Shown in pieces: positions 1 to 8,209 of a stretch of 34,390 nucleotides of DNA. Below the pieces are notes generated by a model, which saw only the letters and a list, made by a program, of their open reading frames with translations, ran no database searches and was not told the origin of the DNA. This stretch comes from CAZVEV01 sp964625865. Lineage in GTDB: Bacteria; Planctomycetota; Phycisphaerae; SM23-33. Numbering within the stretch: the stretch's first letter is position 1; every line of letters starts with the position of its first letter. The position numbers and the translations under genes are program-made. The stretch covers positions 1-34,390 of the forward strand of contig CAZVEV010000033.1 of assembly GCA_964625865.1 (NCBI GenBank). Direction: 5' to 3'.

Positions 1-1856
1 GCTGGGCGCGGGCGACGAGTGTGGACACGGGCAGGGGGGGCAACCGCATTGCGTTCAACCTGAAATACAATACTAACGGGTTCGACCTGGTGCACCACAG
101 CGACGGGACGCTTCGCCTGGCGATCAACGAGTGGCCGGACCGCATTCGCAACGACTCGTCGCCGCGGAAGCTCCAGGCGGGCAAGTGGGTGTTCTTCGCG
201 GTGGCGTACGACGGGACGAAGAGGTCGAGCAACGTCCGCTGGTACTTCGGCGGGCCCAGGACGCCGGCGGCGCTGGACAAGACCACGTCGTACGGCGCCG
301 GGGCCACGGGGGCCGGCTCGGGACCGCTGACGATCGGCAACTACAACACGACGATTCACCGTCACGGTACGGACAGGCAGTTCCGCGGGCAACTGCACGG
401 CGTGCGGATCGTGGGCAGCAAGACCGGTCCCGGCGGGGCGCTGAGCGCCGAAGCTGTCCGCAAGCTGCAGGCCACCCCCGGCACCACGCCGAACTTCGCC
501 GCCGCGCCGCCGAAGATCGCCGTGTCGCCCAGGCCCGTACCGGCGCCGCGCGGCGGGTCGAACCCCACCGACGCGGCGGTCAGCGGCATCGATACGCCCG
601 TGCCCCCGGCCGGGACGCGCCCGCGGATTATCGCGACAACCGACGGCGAGATAGACGACCGCTGCTCGATGGTCCGCTTCCTGCTGTACGCCAACGAGTG
701 GGACATCGAGGGGATCATCTACTGCAGTTCGAAGTTCCACTGGAAGGGCCACAAGTGGGCCGGCGAGACGTGGATCGAGCGCGACATCGACATGTATGCG
801 ACCTTCTACAACACGCTCAAGACCCACGCCAAGGGCTTCCCCACGCCGAAGCAACTGAAGGACGTGACGTTCATCGGCAACATCGACACCGTCGGTGAGA
901 TGACCAAGGTCACGCCCGGCTCGCGGCGGATCGTCGAGATCCTGCTGGACGACAAGCCGGGCCCGGTCTACCTGCAGGCGTGGGGGGGCACGAACACGAT
1001 CGCCCGCGCCCTGAAGACCATCCAGGACAAGCACCCCGACCAGGTCAGGAAGGTGACGCGCAAGGCAATCATCTACATCATCCTCGACCAGGACAAGACG
1101 TTCCGCCGGTACATCGAGCCGAACTGGCCCGGGCTGATGGTCCTCGGCTCGTTCAGCCAGTTCGCCACGATCGCCTATTCGTGGGAACGCAAGATCCCGC
1201 GCGGGCTTCATCGTTTCTACGATGCTGCCTGGATGCGGGCGAACATCCTGAACGGCCATGGGCCGCTGTGCGCGCGGTACGAGCATCACCGCCGGAAGGG
1301 CTTCCTCTCCGAGGGCGACTCGCCGGCATTCATGCACCAGATTCCCGTGGGCCTGCGCAGCCTGGCCCACCCGGGCTACGGCGGCTGGGGCGGACGGTTT
1401 GTCCTCGAAGGGCGGTCGAAGAGCACGTGGCGCGGCGCGCGAGACGACGGCGACCTGGGCAAGCCGATATGGCGATTCTCCGAGGCGTTCCAGAACGACT
1501 GGGCCGCCCGCGCCGACTGGTGCGTCAAGCCCGTCGCCGAGGCCAACCACCCGCCGATCGCCAAGGTCGCCGGCCCGCTGGATCGGACGGTCAAGCCAGG
1601 CCGGAAGATCACCCTCAGCGCCGCCGGGTCGAGCGATCCTGACGGCGACAAGCTCAGCTTCCGCTGGTGGCGCTACGACGACGTGGACACCGCGACGGCG
1701 AAGATCGAGATCGCCGACCCCACCGCCCAAACGGGCGCCAGCTTCGTCGTGCCGGACCAGCCTGGCAAGACGATCCACATCATCCTGGACGTCACCGACG
1801 ACGGCGACCCGCCCCTGACACGCTACCAGCGAATCATCTTCACCATCGCGAAGTAA
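1..1856 (+). CDS. LamG domain plus Sde182/DUF1593 nucleoside-hydrolase-like protein (5' partial)
   Basis: The reading frame is open to the left edge of the window, so the N-terminus is missing; the first GTG at 21 is not convincing because coding similarity continues upstream of it. The visible N-terminal part looks like the second half of a LamG/concanavalin-type jelly roll (WVFFAVAYDGT, then a strand ending QLHGVRIV). From about codon 200 comes a nucleoside-hydrolase-like domain of the DUF1593/Sde182 family: RPRIIATTDGEIDDRCSM carries the acidic cluster that resembles the DxDxxxDD calcium site of nucleoside hydrolases. The last ~100 residues (NHPPIAKVAG onward, with SSDPDGD) form an Ig/PKD-like beta domain typical of the family C-terminus. 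Family members are secreted and carbohydrate-associated; the real substrate is unknown. It converges on the next gene with only 21 bp between the stops. Confidence 0.85.
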   Translation, partial: WARATSVDTGRGGNRIAFNLKYNTNGFDLVHHSDGTLRLAINEWPDRIRNDSSPRKLQAGKWVFFAVAYDGTKRSSNVRWYFGGPRTPAALDKTTSYGAGATGAGSGPLTIGNYNTTIHRHGTDRQFRGQLHGVRIVGSKTGPGGALSAEAVRKLQATPGTTPNFAAAPPKIAVSPRPVPAPRGGSNPTDAAVSGIDTPVPPAGTRPRIIATTDGEIDDRCSMVRFLLYANEWDIEGIIYCSSKFHWKGHKWAGETWIERDIDMYATFYNTLKTHAKGFPTPKQLKDVTFIGNIDTVGEMTKVTPGSRRIVEILLDDKPGPVYLQAWGGTNTIARALKTIQDKHPDQVRKVTRKAIIYIILDQDKTFRRYIEPNWPGLMVLGSFSQFATIAYSWERKIPRGLHRFYDAAWMRANILNGHGPLCARYEHHRRKGFLSEGDSPAFMHQIPVGLRSLAHPGYGGWGGRFVLEGRSKSTWRGARDDGDLGKPIWRFSEAFQNDWAARADWCVKPVAEANHPPIAKVAGPLDRTVKPGRKITLSAAGSSDPDGDKLSFRWWRYDDVDTATAKIEIADPTAQTGASFVVPDQPGKTIHIILDVTDDGDPPLTRYQRIIFTIAK

Positions 1857-1877
1857 CCGTGCCGTTTCGCCCGGTGA

Positions 1878-3776
1878 TCAGTTGCGGATGACCGGTTGTT
1901 CGAGGCGGAGCCTCTCCACCCGCCTTGGCGGTATGCGCGGTGGAGGTGGCGGGACGACGGTCGGGGGCTTGACAGGCTTCGTCTTGTCTCCGGAGGCCTT
2001 GCCCACGGATGTGATGGACGCCATCCGGTCTGTCGGAATCGGCAGCGACAGGCCCCCGCCGAGCGACAGGACCAGCTTGCCCGCGAGCTTGCCATGGTGG
2101 ATCGTACCGTCGCGCATCGTCAGCTTAGTTGTACCGGTGGCCGCGTTGTGGCTGATCGAGCGCACGGCCGACAGGTCCGGCGCGATGTCCCCGAACTCCG
2201 TCTTGATCGCCAGCGTCTTGCCCCCCAGCGTCCCGTGCAGTTGATCGCCGTTGCCCATGGTGGCGATCACCGTCGCAGCCGTCTTGGCGGGCCGGACTGC
2301 GGTGGTCAGGGCGAGCACGTCTTCGCGACGAACGGTGGGGGACGGCCCCAGGGCCAACTGCAGCTTGAGCGTCTCTTCCGTCAGCGTGCCGCTGAGTGTT
2401 GAGCCCCCGGCGGTCTTGACGCGATGGTGCCCGGCCGGCCTGTCGATTGCGTCGACCCGCACCACGCGCGTTCCCGGCAAGGCGACCGTACCGTACGGCG
2501 TCTTGATCGGCAGCCTGGCCGGGGCGGCCTTCAGCAGCAGGCGACTGCCCCCTCTCAGGGTGACCGTTGGTCCGGCCGGCGCCCGAATCGCCGGCCTGCC
2601 GGGCGTGACGCGATATCCACAGGATGCGATCTTCGCCAGCGGGATCTCCCGAACCTGGCTGTCGGCAAGCGTGATGCGGAGCGTGCGATCGGTCGGCGTT
2701 GCAGCCACCACCTGCCCGTCGAACAGCGCGAACCTCAGACCCGCGCCGGTCTTGGCCGCCCGCACGAACCCCGCCACCGCATGTGCGGGGATCTCGATCT
2801 TGCCGAACGCCGTCGTCGCGGCGTACGAAGCGGCCAGTATCGTCCCGGTCACCGTTGTCCCGTCGGTCAGCTTCACCCGGTCAGCCGTCGCCAATCGCTC
2901 GACGTATACCCCTCCCTCGGTCGTGCCGTGGTAGAGGCTGCGGATCTCGTCTGCGCTCAACGCGCGGTTCCAGACCATCACGTCGTCGACCGTACCGTTG
3001 ACCGTGAAGTGGTTGCCCCACCCCGTGCTGTTCAGACTGCCCCCGCCCACCAGCAGCGGCGCGCGGTCGGCTCGCAGCGGGCCGGTGTAGGCGGCGGCCT
3101 TCTGAAACGCGCCGTTAACGTAGATCTTCAACTGCTTGCCGTCATACGTGCCCGCCAGGTGCGTCCACTTGCCCGGCACCATGTTCGTCGTGCCCACCAC
3201 CGTCTTGCCCCCGCCGTGCTGCGCCGCCCCGTGCCTGCACACGTGGAACATCGCGGGGTTCTTCCCCGTCTTGCTCTTGCTGTAGCCCAGGAAGAACGCC
3301 GGGTTCCACCACAGGTCCCTGCCCTTGTTGACGATGTACCCGTGCTCGTTGCCATAGCCGCGGCGCTCAAACGACGCCAGCTTCACCCACGCCGCGACAG
3401 ACACCGCAGGGCGGATCTCGATCGTCGCGCTGTTGTTGACCTGCACGCGGTCCCCGTTGCCGTCAAGATAGCATCCCTTGCCCCGCTTGCCCTCCTTCGC
3501 ACGCTTGCCCCCGTAGATCGTCCCCCCGTTGCCCTTCCCGCTGAGGTCCTTGACCTTGGCCCCCTCGCCCTCAAACGCCAGGTGCAGCACGAGGCCCTTT
3601 CGCAGGCCGACCCCTTCGGCAAGGCCCGCCGGTTCGGGGGCAGGTCGAACCGGTTCGGCCGCGGGAGGGCGCGGGGGCGGTGTCCTCGATTGGGCGGTCG
3701 TCCACGCGGCGGCCAGTATCGCCGCTATCGCCAGACGCTTCGCCCGCGCCCGAATGTCACGACATGTTCTCGCCAT
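1878..3776 (-). CDS. secreted LamG protein with six C-terminal beta repeats
   Basis: 632 aa. ATG at 3776 is chosen because GGGAG lies five bases upstream and a signal peptide follows (RAKRLAIAAILAAAW). A Pro-rich linker (about 31-50) leads to a LamG domain (about 60-285) with the usual landmarks: LHLAFEG at the start, VAAWVKL, WTHLAGTYDG, IYVNG, and DDVMVWNRALSADEI at the end. Residues 299-589 hold six copies of a ~40-residue unit of the form L.DG..l.G.l...l.l.T.fG...i....v..i, starting near 299, 347, 404, 451, 502 and 550. This looks like tandem small SH3/Sm-like beta barrels (inference). The end is a Pro-rich tail. No catalytic residues are recognised, so binding or scaffolding at the cell surface is the likely role. 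It is divergent from the esterase gene at 3969. Confidence 0.85.
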   Translation of the reverse strand: MARTCRDIRARAKRLAIAAILAAAWTTAQSRTPPPRPPAAEPVRPAPEPAGLAEGVGLRKGLVLHLAFEGEGAKVKDLSGKGNGGTIYGGKRAKEGKRGKGCYLDGNGDRVQVNNSATIEIRPAVSVAAWVKLASFERRGYGNEHGYIVNKGRDLWWNPAFFLGYSKSKTGKNPAMFHVCRHGAAQHGGGKTVVGTTNMVPGKWTHLAGTYDGKQLKIYVNGAFQKAAAYTGPLRADRAPLLVGGGSLNSTGWGNHFTVNGTVDDVMVWNRALSADEIRSLYHGTTEGGVYVERLATADRVKLTDGTTVTGTILAASYAATTAFGKIEIPAHAVAGFVRAAKTGAGLRFALFDGQVVAATPTDRTLRITLADSQVREIPLAKIASCGYRVTPGRPAIRAPAGPTVTLRGGSRLLLKAAPARLPIKTPYGTVALPGTRVVRVDAIDRPAGHHRVKTAGGSTLSGTLTEETLKLQLALGPSPTVRREDVLALTTAVRPAKTAATVIATMGNGDQLHGTLGGKTLAIKTEFGDIAPDLSAVRSISHNAATGTTKLTMRDGTIHHGKLAGKLVLSLGGGLSLPIPTDRMASITSVGKASGDKTKPVKPPTVVPPPPPRIPPRRVERLRLEQPVIRN

Positions 3777-3862
3777 GCGGTCTCCCATACGAACCTGATT
3801 CGCCCGACACACCCCTTCGACGCTCACGGCGGCCCGGGGTTCCAGCCGCATCATACCGTAAG

Positions 3863-3877
3863 GCCCGCTTCGCGGGC
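3863..3877. other. short GC hairpin in divergent promoter region
   Basis: In the 192-bp gap between the divergent LamG and esterase genes, GCCCGC and GCGGGC pair around a TTC loop. A second GC-only palindrome (CCGCCGCGGCGG) follows at about 3887-3898. Both may be regulatory or simply GC-rich noise. No clear -35/-10 pair was found for either gene. Confidence 0.3.
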
Positions 3878-3968
3878 GCTTGTTATCCGCCGCGGCGGGG
3901 GGGATACTGTGGCAACGGCGGACGCGGGTCCGGCCAGGCACGTTATCTGCACGGAAAGGGCAATACGG

Positions 3969-4838
3969 ATGAAACGCACATTTCCGATCCGATGGGCCGC
4001 GATGCTCGCCGCGGCGGCTCTCATCGTCCCGGCGGCAGCGCCCTCGCCTGCAGCCGCCGAGACGGCGAAGCTCAAGGCGGGCACGATCCTGACGCGGACG
4101 TACCATTTCAAACTCGCCAAGAAGAAGATGGAATACTGCCTCTACCTGCCCAAGTCGTACAATGCGGCGAAGGCCTACCCGCTGGTGGTGGCCCTGCACG
4201 GGTTGCACAGCTACCCCGCGCAGATCATGCGGTATCCGGGCCTGCTCAAGCAGGCCGAGAAGCACGGGTACGTCGTGGTGGCGCCGATGGGGTACAACCG
4301 CAAGGGCTGGTACGGGTCGCGCGGATGGACTGCGCGGTGGTCCGTGCCGAAGAACCTGGGCCAGCTCAGCGAGACCGACGTGATGAACGTGCTGGCCATC
4401 ACACGCCGGGATGTCAACATCGACCCGAAGCGGATCTACCTTATGGGCCATTCGATGGGCGGCGGGGGGACGTGGCACCTGGGGCTGAAGTATCCACAGC
4501 TGTGGGCTGCTCTGGCGCCGATCGCGCCGGCGATCTTCCGGGCCCCGAGCGCCTTGGCGAAGATCAAATCCATGCCCGTGATTCTCGTCCAGGGCGACAA
4601 GGACTTGCTGGTGCCCGTAAGGATCGCCCGTGTCTGGGCGGCGAAGATGAAGGAACTGAAGATGGACCACCGCTACATCGAGGTCCGCGGTGGGGGGCAC
4701 GTGAAGATCGCGTTCGACAACCAGCCGGCGATCTTCGAGTTCTTCAATGCCCGCAAGCGCAAGGTGCCCGCCCCCGCGGCGCCCGTGGGCACGGACGGGT
4801 CGGAAAAGCCCGCCGCAACGGCGAAGCCCGCCGCCTGA
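3969..4838 (+). CDS. secreted alpha/beta-hydrolase esterase (PHB depolymerase/CE1-like)
   Basis: 289 aa with an N-terminal signal peptide (about residues 1-30, AAAALIVPAAA). The fold is the esterase/PHB-depolymerase branch of alpha/beta hydrolases: LVVALHG (oxyanion region, ~72-78), then the nucleophile elbow GHSMGG with Ser162, a probable acid in GDKDLLVP (Asp210 or Asp212), and His244 in GGGHVK. All three catalytic positions are in the expected order. The C-terminal tail is Pro/Ala/Lys-rich (KVPAPAAPVG) and looks unstructured. Family members cleave acetyl, feruloyl or other ester groups on polysaccharides; the substrate cannot be read from sequence. AAAGG lies upstream of the ATG. It is followed 12 bp later by the sialidase-like gene, so the two are probably co-transcribed. 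Confidence 0.88.
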   Translation: MKRTFPIRWAAMLAAAALIVPAAAPSPAAAETAKLKAGTILTRTYHFKLAKKKMEYCLYLPKSYNAAKAYPLVVALHGLHSYPAQIMRYPGLLKQAEKHGYVVVAPMGYNRKGWYGSRGWTARWSVPKNLGQLSETDVMNVLAITRRDVNIDPKRIYLMGHSMGGGGTWHLGLKYPQLWAALAPIAPAIFRAPSALAKIKSMPVILVQGDKDLLVPVRIARVWAAKMKELKMDHRYIEVRGGGHVKIAFDNQPAIFEFFNARKRKVPAPAAPVGTDGSEKPAATAKPAA

Positions 4839-4850
4839 CCGAACGGAGAG

Positions 4851-6065
4851 ATGCCCGTGGCGAACGGCCGGTTGATTCGAGCGTTTCTTTTCGTGGCGGC
4901 GGGCGCGTGCGCCGCCGGCGCCAGGGCCGCCGCGCCCAAGCCCGCCGCTGGGCCGGACCACTCCCGGACGCCCGGGGTGGTCATCGACTACATGCCCGCG
5001 GCCGGGCGGAAGTACATCGGCAGCCCGAGCATTGCCGTCCTGCCCGGCGGGACGTACATCGCCTCGCACGACATCTTTGGCCCGGGAAGTCGGTATCGCA
5101 TCACCCGGGTGTTCCGCAGCGACGACAGGGGCAAGACGTGGCGCCGGCAGGGGGAACTCGACGGCCAGTGGTGGTCCGGCCTGTTCGTCCACAAGGGCGA
5201 CCTGTACGTGATGGGCACGTCCAGCCGGTACGGGAACGTCGTGATCCGCCGCTCGCGGGACGGGGGCAAGACATGGACCGTGCCCCGGGACGGCAAGACG
5301 GGCCTGCTGCTGACCGGCTCGAAGTATCACACATCGTCCATGCCGGTCATCGTCCACAAGGGGCGGTTGTGGCGGACCATGGAGGACAATCCCGGGCGAT
5401 GGGGCACGGGCTTTCGCTCGTTCATGATGTCGGCGCCCGTCGACGCCGACCTGCTGGTCGCCTCGAACTGGACCTCGTCGAATCGCCTGGCGCGCGATGC
5501 GAAATGGATGGACGGCAAGTTCGGCGGCTGGCTCGAGGGCAATGCGGTTGTGACGCCCGACGGCCGAGTCGTCAACATCCTCCGCGCCCATACCAGCGCC
5601 GGAGGGATCGCCGCGCTGGTCGACGTTTCGGCTGACGGCAAGACGCAGACATTCAACCCCGCCCGCGGCTTCATCGCGTTTCCCGGCGGATGCAAGAAGT
5701 TCAACATCCTCTACGATCCCAGGACGAAGCTCTACTACTCACTGAGCAACGCCGTGCTCGATCGCTACCGCGGCAAGAACAAGGTCGAACGGACGCGAAA
5801 CGTGATGGCGCTGGCCGGTTCGCCCGACCTGCGGGCCTGGACCGTTCGGTCGATCATCCTGGAGCATCCGGACACCCGCAACGTCGGCTTCCAGTACAGC
5901 GACTGGCGTTTTGACGGGGAGGACCTGATCGTCGCGACGCGGACGGCCCACCCTGACGGGCTCGGCGGGGCCCGCAACAGCCACGACGCGAACTACCTGA
6001 CGTTTCACCGCATCCGGAACTTCCGCCGTCGCACCATGAAGGACAAGCCGCTGAACCGGCGATGA
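4851..6065 (+). CDS. secreted BNR/sialidase-like exo-alpha-glycosidase family protein
   Basis: 404 aa with an N-terminal signal peptide (LIRAFLFVAAGACAAGARA). Two clear Asp-box (BNR) motifs, S-x-D-x-G-x-x-W, are seen: SDDRGKTW near residue 90 and SRDGGKTW near residue 135. They sit in a six-bladed-propeller type sequence that opens with IGSPSIAVLPGGTYIASHD, a common start of the sialidase-like superfamily. Later blades have YDPRTKLYYSLSN and VGFQYSDWRFDGEDLIVATRT, as in planctomycete sialidase-like proteins. Catalytic Arg/Tyr/Glu residues cannot be assigned with confidence, so true sialidase activity is uncertain. Start choice: the ATG at 4851 directly abuts GGAGAG, whereas GTG at 4857 has this ribosome site six bases upstream and may be the real start. 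Convergent with the M23 gene, 2 bp apart. Confidence 0.85.
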   Translation: MPVANGRLIRAFLFVAAGACAAGARAAAPKPAAGPDHSRTPGVVIDYMPAAGRKYIGSPSIAVLPGGTYIASHDIFGPGSRYRITRVFRSDDRGKTWRRQGELDGQWWSGLFVHKGDLYVMGTSSRYGNVVIRRSRDGGKTWTVPRDGKTGLLLTGSKYHTSSMPVIVHKGRLWRTMEDNPGRWGTGFRSFMMSAPVDADLLVASNWTSSNRLARDAKWMDGKFGGWLEGNAVVTPDGRVVNILRAHTSAGGIAALVDVSADGKTQTFNPARGFIAFPGGCKKFNILYDPRTKLYYSLSNAVLDRYRGKNKVERTRNVMALAGSPDLRAWTVRSIILEHPDTRNVGFQYSDWRFDGEDLIVATRTAHPDGLGGARNSHDANYLTFHRIRNFRRRTMKDKPLNRR

Positions 6066-6067
6066 TG

Positions 6068-7165
6068 TCACGGTGCGTTCGCGGCGGGGATGTTCCGAAC
6101 GTACGTTCCGCCGCGGAGGTCTCGGCCGTCGTGGGGTATCCAGCGGCGCCCGGAGAGGACCTGGCAGCGGTAGCGGCCCTTGATGGAGAAGTGGGCCCCG
6201 TCGAGGAACGATACGTGCAGGTGCGGCATGCCGGAGGCCCCGGAGTTGCCCACGTTGCCGATCCACTGCCCCGCCTTGACCCGCTGGCCGACCTTGACGC
6301 GGACGGAGTTCTGCTGGAGGTGCCCGTACAGCACGCGGATCGCCCCGCCGTAGTCGATGACGACGTCGTTGGCGTTGGCGAACGCGCCCAACTTGCCGAT
6401 CGGCACGTCCGGGTGCTTGCCCTCTGCGTGGACCACCACGCCGTCAGCCTGGGCGATGATGCGCTGACCCCACGCGTAGTGGTCTTCCATCCGGCGGACG
6501 TTGCCCTTGAAGAACGTCCCGTTCCGCTTGATCAGCAGGTCCCACGCGTAGGCCGCCCCGTGCTTGGCGCGGTGGTGCTTGGTCCGGTCGACCGCGACGT
6601 ACCACTCGCCCTCGACGGGCAGGGGGAAGCTGGCGGCGATCTGTCGCCGGTCGCCGTACTTCAGCCATCGCCACAGCGCCGCCTTGTACGATGAACTGCG
6701 GATGTCCCCTCGGTTGAACAGCATCCGTCGCAGCTCGAACTCGGCGCACGCGGGCAGGGCGTTTCGCTCGCACCAGGACACCAGCGTCATCTCCTGCTTG
6801 GCGGCGATCAGTTCGGCTCGCTTCTTGAGATACTCGGCGTGGCCTTTCTTGATCGGGACGCTCTGCCAGAGGATCACGTCCGCATCCCGATAGCGTCGCA
6901 GCTTCTGCCCCGCCTTCCAGAGTGCCGGGGCCGGCATGACGTTCATCGCGTGGGGGTGGGGCAGGACCAGCGAGTCGACCTTGAGGGCCTGGTTCCGCGG
7001 GCTGGCGGCCACCCGCTGGGCGTACGTGCTGTCGCCGGCGAAGGGCGCGGTCCGGCGCTTGGGGCTTGCGGCATGGGCGGGGACCGCGAGGAGCAGACCG
7101 CTCGGTACAATGACGGCGACCAGTATGTGATGAACACGTCCACACAGGCGTTTGCTTGACGTCAT
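6068..7165 (-). CDS. M23 family metallopeptidase (LytM-type peptidoglycan hydrolase)
   Basis: 365 aa, N-terminal signal peptide (HILVAVIVPSGLLLAVPAHA). A ~150-residue unrecognised region rich in Arg/Lys is followed by an M23/LytM domain (about 190-350). Zinc ligands are visible: His202 and Asp209 (HGAAYAWD) and the HxH pair His315/His317 in SGMPHLHVSF; YGHLQ (His282) is the conserved catalytic His. The G-x-x-V-K-x-G-x-W-I-G-x-x-G-N-S-G stretch just before the HxH is typical of the family. M23 enzymes are Gly-Gly or D-Ala-DAP type endopeptidases that cut peptidoglycan cross-links in the periplasm. It is divergent from the mraZ cell-wall cluster and shares its 445-bp upstream region, so joint regulation with wall synthesis is possible (inference). 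Confidence 0.9.
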   Translation of the reverse strand: MTSSKRLCGRVHHILVAVIVPSGLLLAVPAHAASPKRRTAPFAGDSTYAQRVAASPRNQALKVDSLVLPHPHAMNVMPAPALWKAGQKLRRYRDADVILWQSVPIKKGHAEYLKKRAELIAAKQEMTLVSWCERNALPACAEFELRRMLFNRGDIRSSSYKAALWRWLKYGDRRQIAASFPLPVEGEWYVAVDRTKHHRAKHGAAYAWDLLIKRNGTFFKGNVRRMEDHYAWGQRIIAQADGVVVHAEGKHPDVPIGKLGAFANANDVVIDYGGAIRVLYGHLQQNSVRVKVGQRVKAGQWIGNVGNSGASGMPHLHVSFLDGAHFSIKGRYRCQVLSGRRWIPHDGRDLRGGTYVRNIPAANAP

Positions 7166-7463
7166 ATCACCAGACCTTCCTCGTTCGCCCCCTCGTCATC
7201 ATACCATCAGGCTCCAACCCGCGTCGAGCTTTGACGAGAATCGAGAGGCGATGTCCTGCGTCACGCAAACACCGCCGGAGACACTGTGCGGCACCCCGGT
7301 GAGTGCTCGGTCGCACGACGCGCGACACCGCAAGCGGTTACCTGATTGACGGCGACAGGACACCTCCGGACGCGGACATGAGACAAAAACGGGCTCGAGT
7401 GAAAATATTTTTCTCCGGTGCAGACTCTAGATGTGGGGTGCCCGGGGCTCGGACATACAAGAA

Positions 7464-7491
7464 TTGGGTAGTGTTCGATTTCTGTTAGGAT
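7464..7491 (+). promoter_or_regulatory. candidate distal promoter for mraZ operon
   Basis: TTGGGT (7464-7469), a 16-bp spacer, and an extended -10 TGTTAGGAT (7483-7491). The -35 matches TTGACA in three positions only; the TG extension partly compensates. Weak support. Confidence 0.3.
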
Positions 7492-7531
7492 CACGCAAGC
7501 TGAGGTGCGAAAAAAAGTTCCCGGTTTCTTG

Positions 7532-7561
7532 TTGCCTTGGTGTCCCTGCCCGTCCCATAAT
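7532..7561 (+). promoter_or_regulatory. candidate proximal promoter for mraZ operon
   Basis: TTGCCT (7532-7537), an 18-bp spacer and CATAAT (7556-7561, five of six matches to TATAAT). A start site near 7568 would leave a ~43-nt leader before the mraZ ATG. The promoter core is covered by the GGGA boxes, as expected of an autorepressed gene. Confidence 0.4.
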
Positions 7562-7591
7562 ATCCCTGTTCAGACCAGGGAGTACCTGGGA
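7533..7591. promoter_or_regulatory. candidate MraZ operator: GGGA boxes with 10-bp period
   Basis: On the minus strand AGGGA, TGGGA and AGGGA occur at 7563-7567, 7553-7557 and 7543-7547, exactly ten bases apart, with a degenerate fourth (AGGCA, 7533-7537). On the plus strand AGGGA (7577-7581) and TGGGA (7587-7591) again lie ten apart. Together they form an inverted arrangement whose arms include TCCCTG/CAGGGA (7563-7568 and 7576-7581). E. coli MraZ is known to bind TGGGN direct repeats separated by five bases upstream of mraZ, which is the same spacing. The boxes overlap the proximal promoter, which fits repression. Binding itself is inferred. Confidence 0.5.
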
Positions 7592-7610
7592 CGCATCAGT
7601 CAGGACCAGC

Positions 7611-8093
7611 ATGGCGACGTTCTACGGCAATCACGTTCAGACGATCGACAGCAAGCGGAGGTTGCCTGTTACCGCGGCATTCCGCGAGTTGATCGATACC
7701 GAGAGCGAAGGCGAGAACTTCGTGCTGATCCTGTGGGGGGACGGACGACTGCGGCTGTACCCCAACAGGTACTACGGCGACCTGATTGCCGCCCTCAAGC
7801 GGCGGACCCCTTCGGCGGCCGCCTTCCGCGAGACGGTGGAGTTCCTCTCCGACGGGCGCACCGTCAAGCCGGACGCCCAGGGGCGCGTTGTCTTGCCCGC
7901 CGACGTGATTGCCCAGGCCAACCTGCCCGACGAGGTCGTCTTGCGGGGCATTGACGACCACATCGAGTTGTGGCGGCCGGAGGAGTACCAGGCCGCACGG
8001 GCCGCCGCGACGGCGCCTGATATTGACCAGATGATTCACGAGGCCGCCCAGTTGCTGGCCGACGACAGCAGCGGCCCGGTCCGGATCATCTAA
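7611..8093 (+). CDS. mraZ: MraZ, transcriptional regulator of the division/cell wall cluster
   Basis: 160 aa, close to the usual ~150. It has two SpoVT/AbrB-like half-domains, each with the family signature: DSKRRLPVTAAFR (about 13-25) and DAQGRVVLPADVI (about 88-100). MraZ forms a ring-shaped oligomer, binds DNA upstream of its own gene and represses the dcw operon. ATG at 7611 is chosen because MATFYGNHVQTIDSK matches the normal MraZ N-terminus and AGGA lies five bases before it; the frame is open much further upstream but that extension has no family similarity. It is the first gene of the + strand wall/division cluster and has candidate binding boxes immediately upstream. The C-terminal ~25 residues are acidic and family-specific variation is normal there. 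Confidence 0.93.
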   Translation: MATFYGNHVQTIDSKRRLPVTAAFRELIDTESEGENFVLILWGDGRLRLYPNRYYGDLIAALKRRTPSAAAFRETVEFLSDGRTVKPDAQGRVVLPADVIAQANLPDEVVLRGIDDHIELWRPEEYQAARAAATAPDIDQMIHEAAQLLADDSSGPVRII

Positions 8094-8105
8094 CGTGGAC
8101 TGTGA

Positions 8106-8137
8106 GCGAGCGGAGCCAGGGATTGTCTCCGGCTCGC
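8106..8137 (+). other. stem-loop in mraZ-rsmH intergenic region
   Basis: GCGAGC-GGAG (8106-8115) pairs with CTCC-g-GCTCGC (8127-8137) as a ten-base-pair stem with one bulged G and an 11-nt loop. It begins 12 bases after the mraZ stop and has no T run, so an attenuator, processing site or mRNA stabiliser is as likely as a terminator. Confidence 0.35.
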
Positions 8138-8209
8138 AGTGGATACCGAGCGAGACGTAAGCAGGACCGGACGAACGTGTCAGTGACCGAGTGAGAGAAA
8201 GGACTCCCC

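Larger units (their letters stand above)
7166..7610. other. divergent intergenic region, M23 peptidase / mraZ
   Basis: 445 bp with no credible gene. It includes an A+T-rich island with the palindrome AAAATATTTT (7402-7411) in otherwise GC-rich DNA, two candidate + strand promoters, and a cluster of GGGA boxes next to mraZ (separate entries). Short ORFs here have no plausible start signals. Confidence 0.6.

Noticed and set aside
2424..3968. Upstream extension of the esterase frame on the plus strand
   Set aside because: It is antisense to the LamG gene and lacks domain similarity. ATG 3969 has a ribosome site and signal peptide.
1878..5591. 1237-codon minus-strand frame
   Set aside because: Only the part from 3776 down resembles a protein (signal peptide, LamG, repeats). 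The N-terminal ~600 codons are antisense to the esterase and sialidase genes and are low-complexity GC shadow.
3680..5635. 651-codon plus-strand frame
   Set aside because: It overlaps two well-supported genes in another frame and is Arg/Gly/Pro-rich in the way typical of GC-rich shadows.
7431..7610. N-terminal extension of mraZ
   Set aside because: It spans the candidate promoter and operator boxes and has no MraZ similarity; the family N-terminus begins at 7611.
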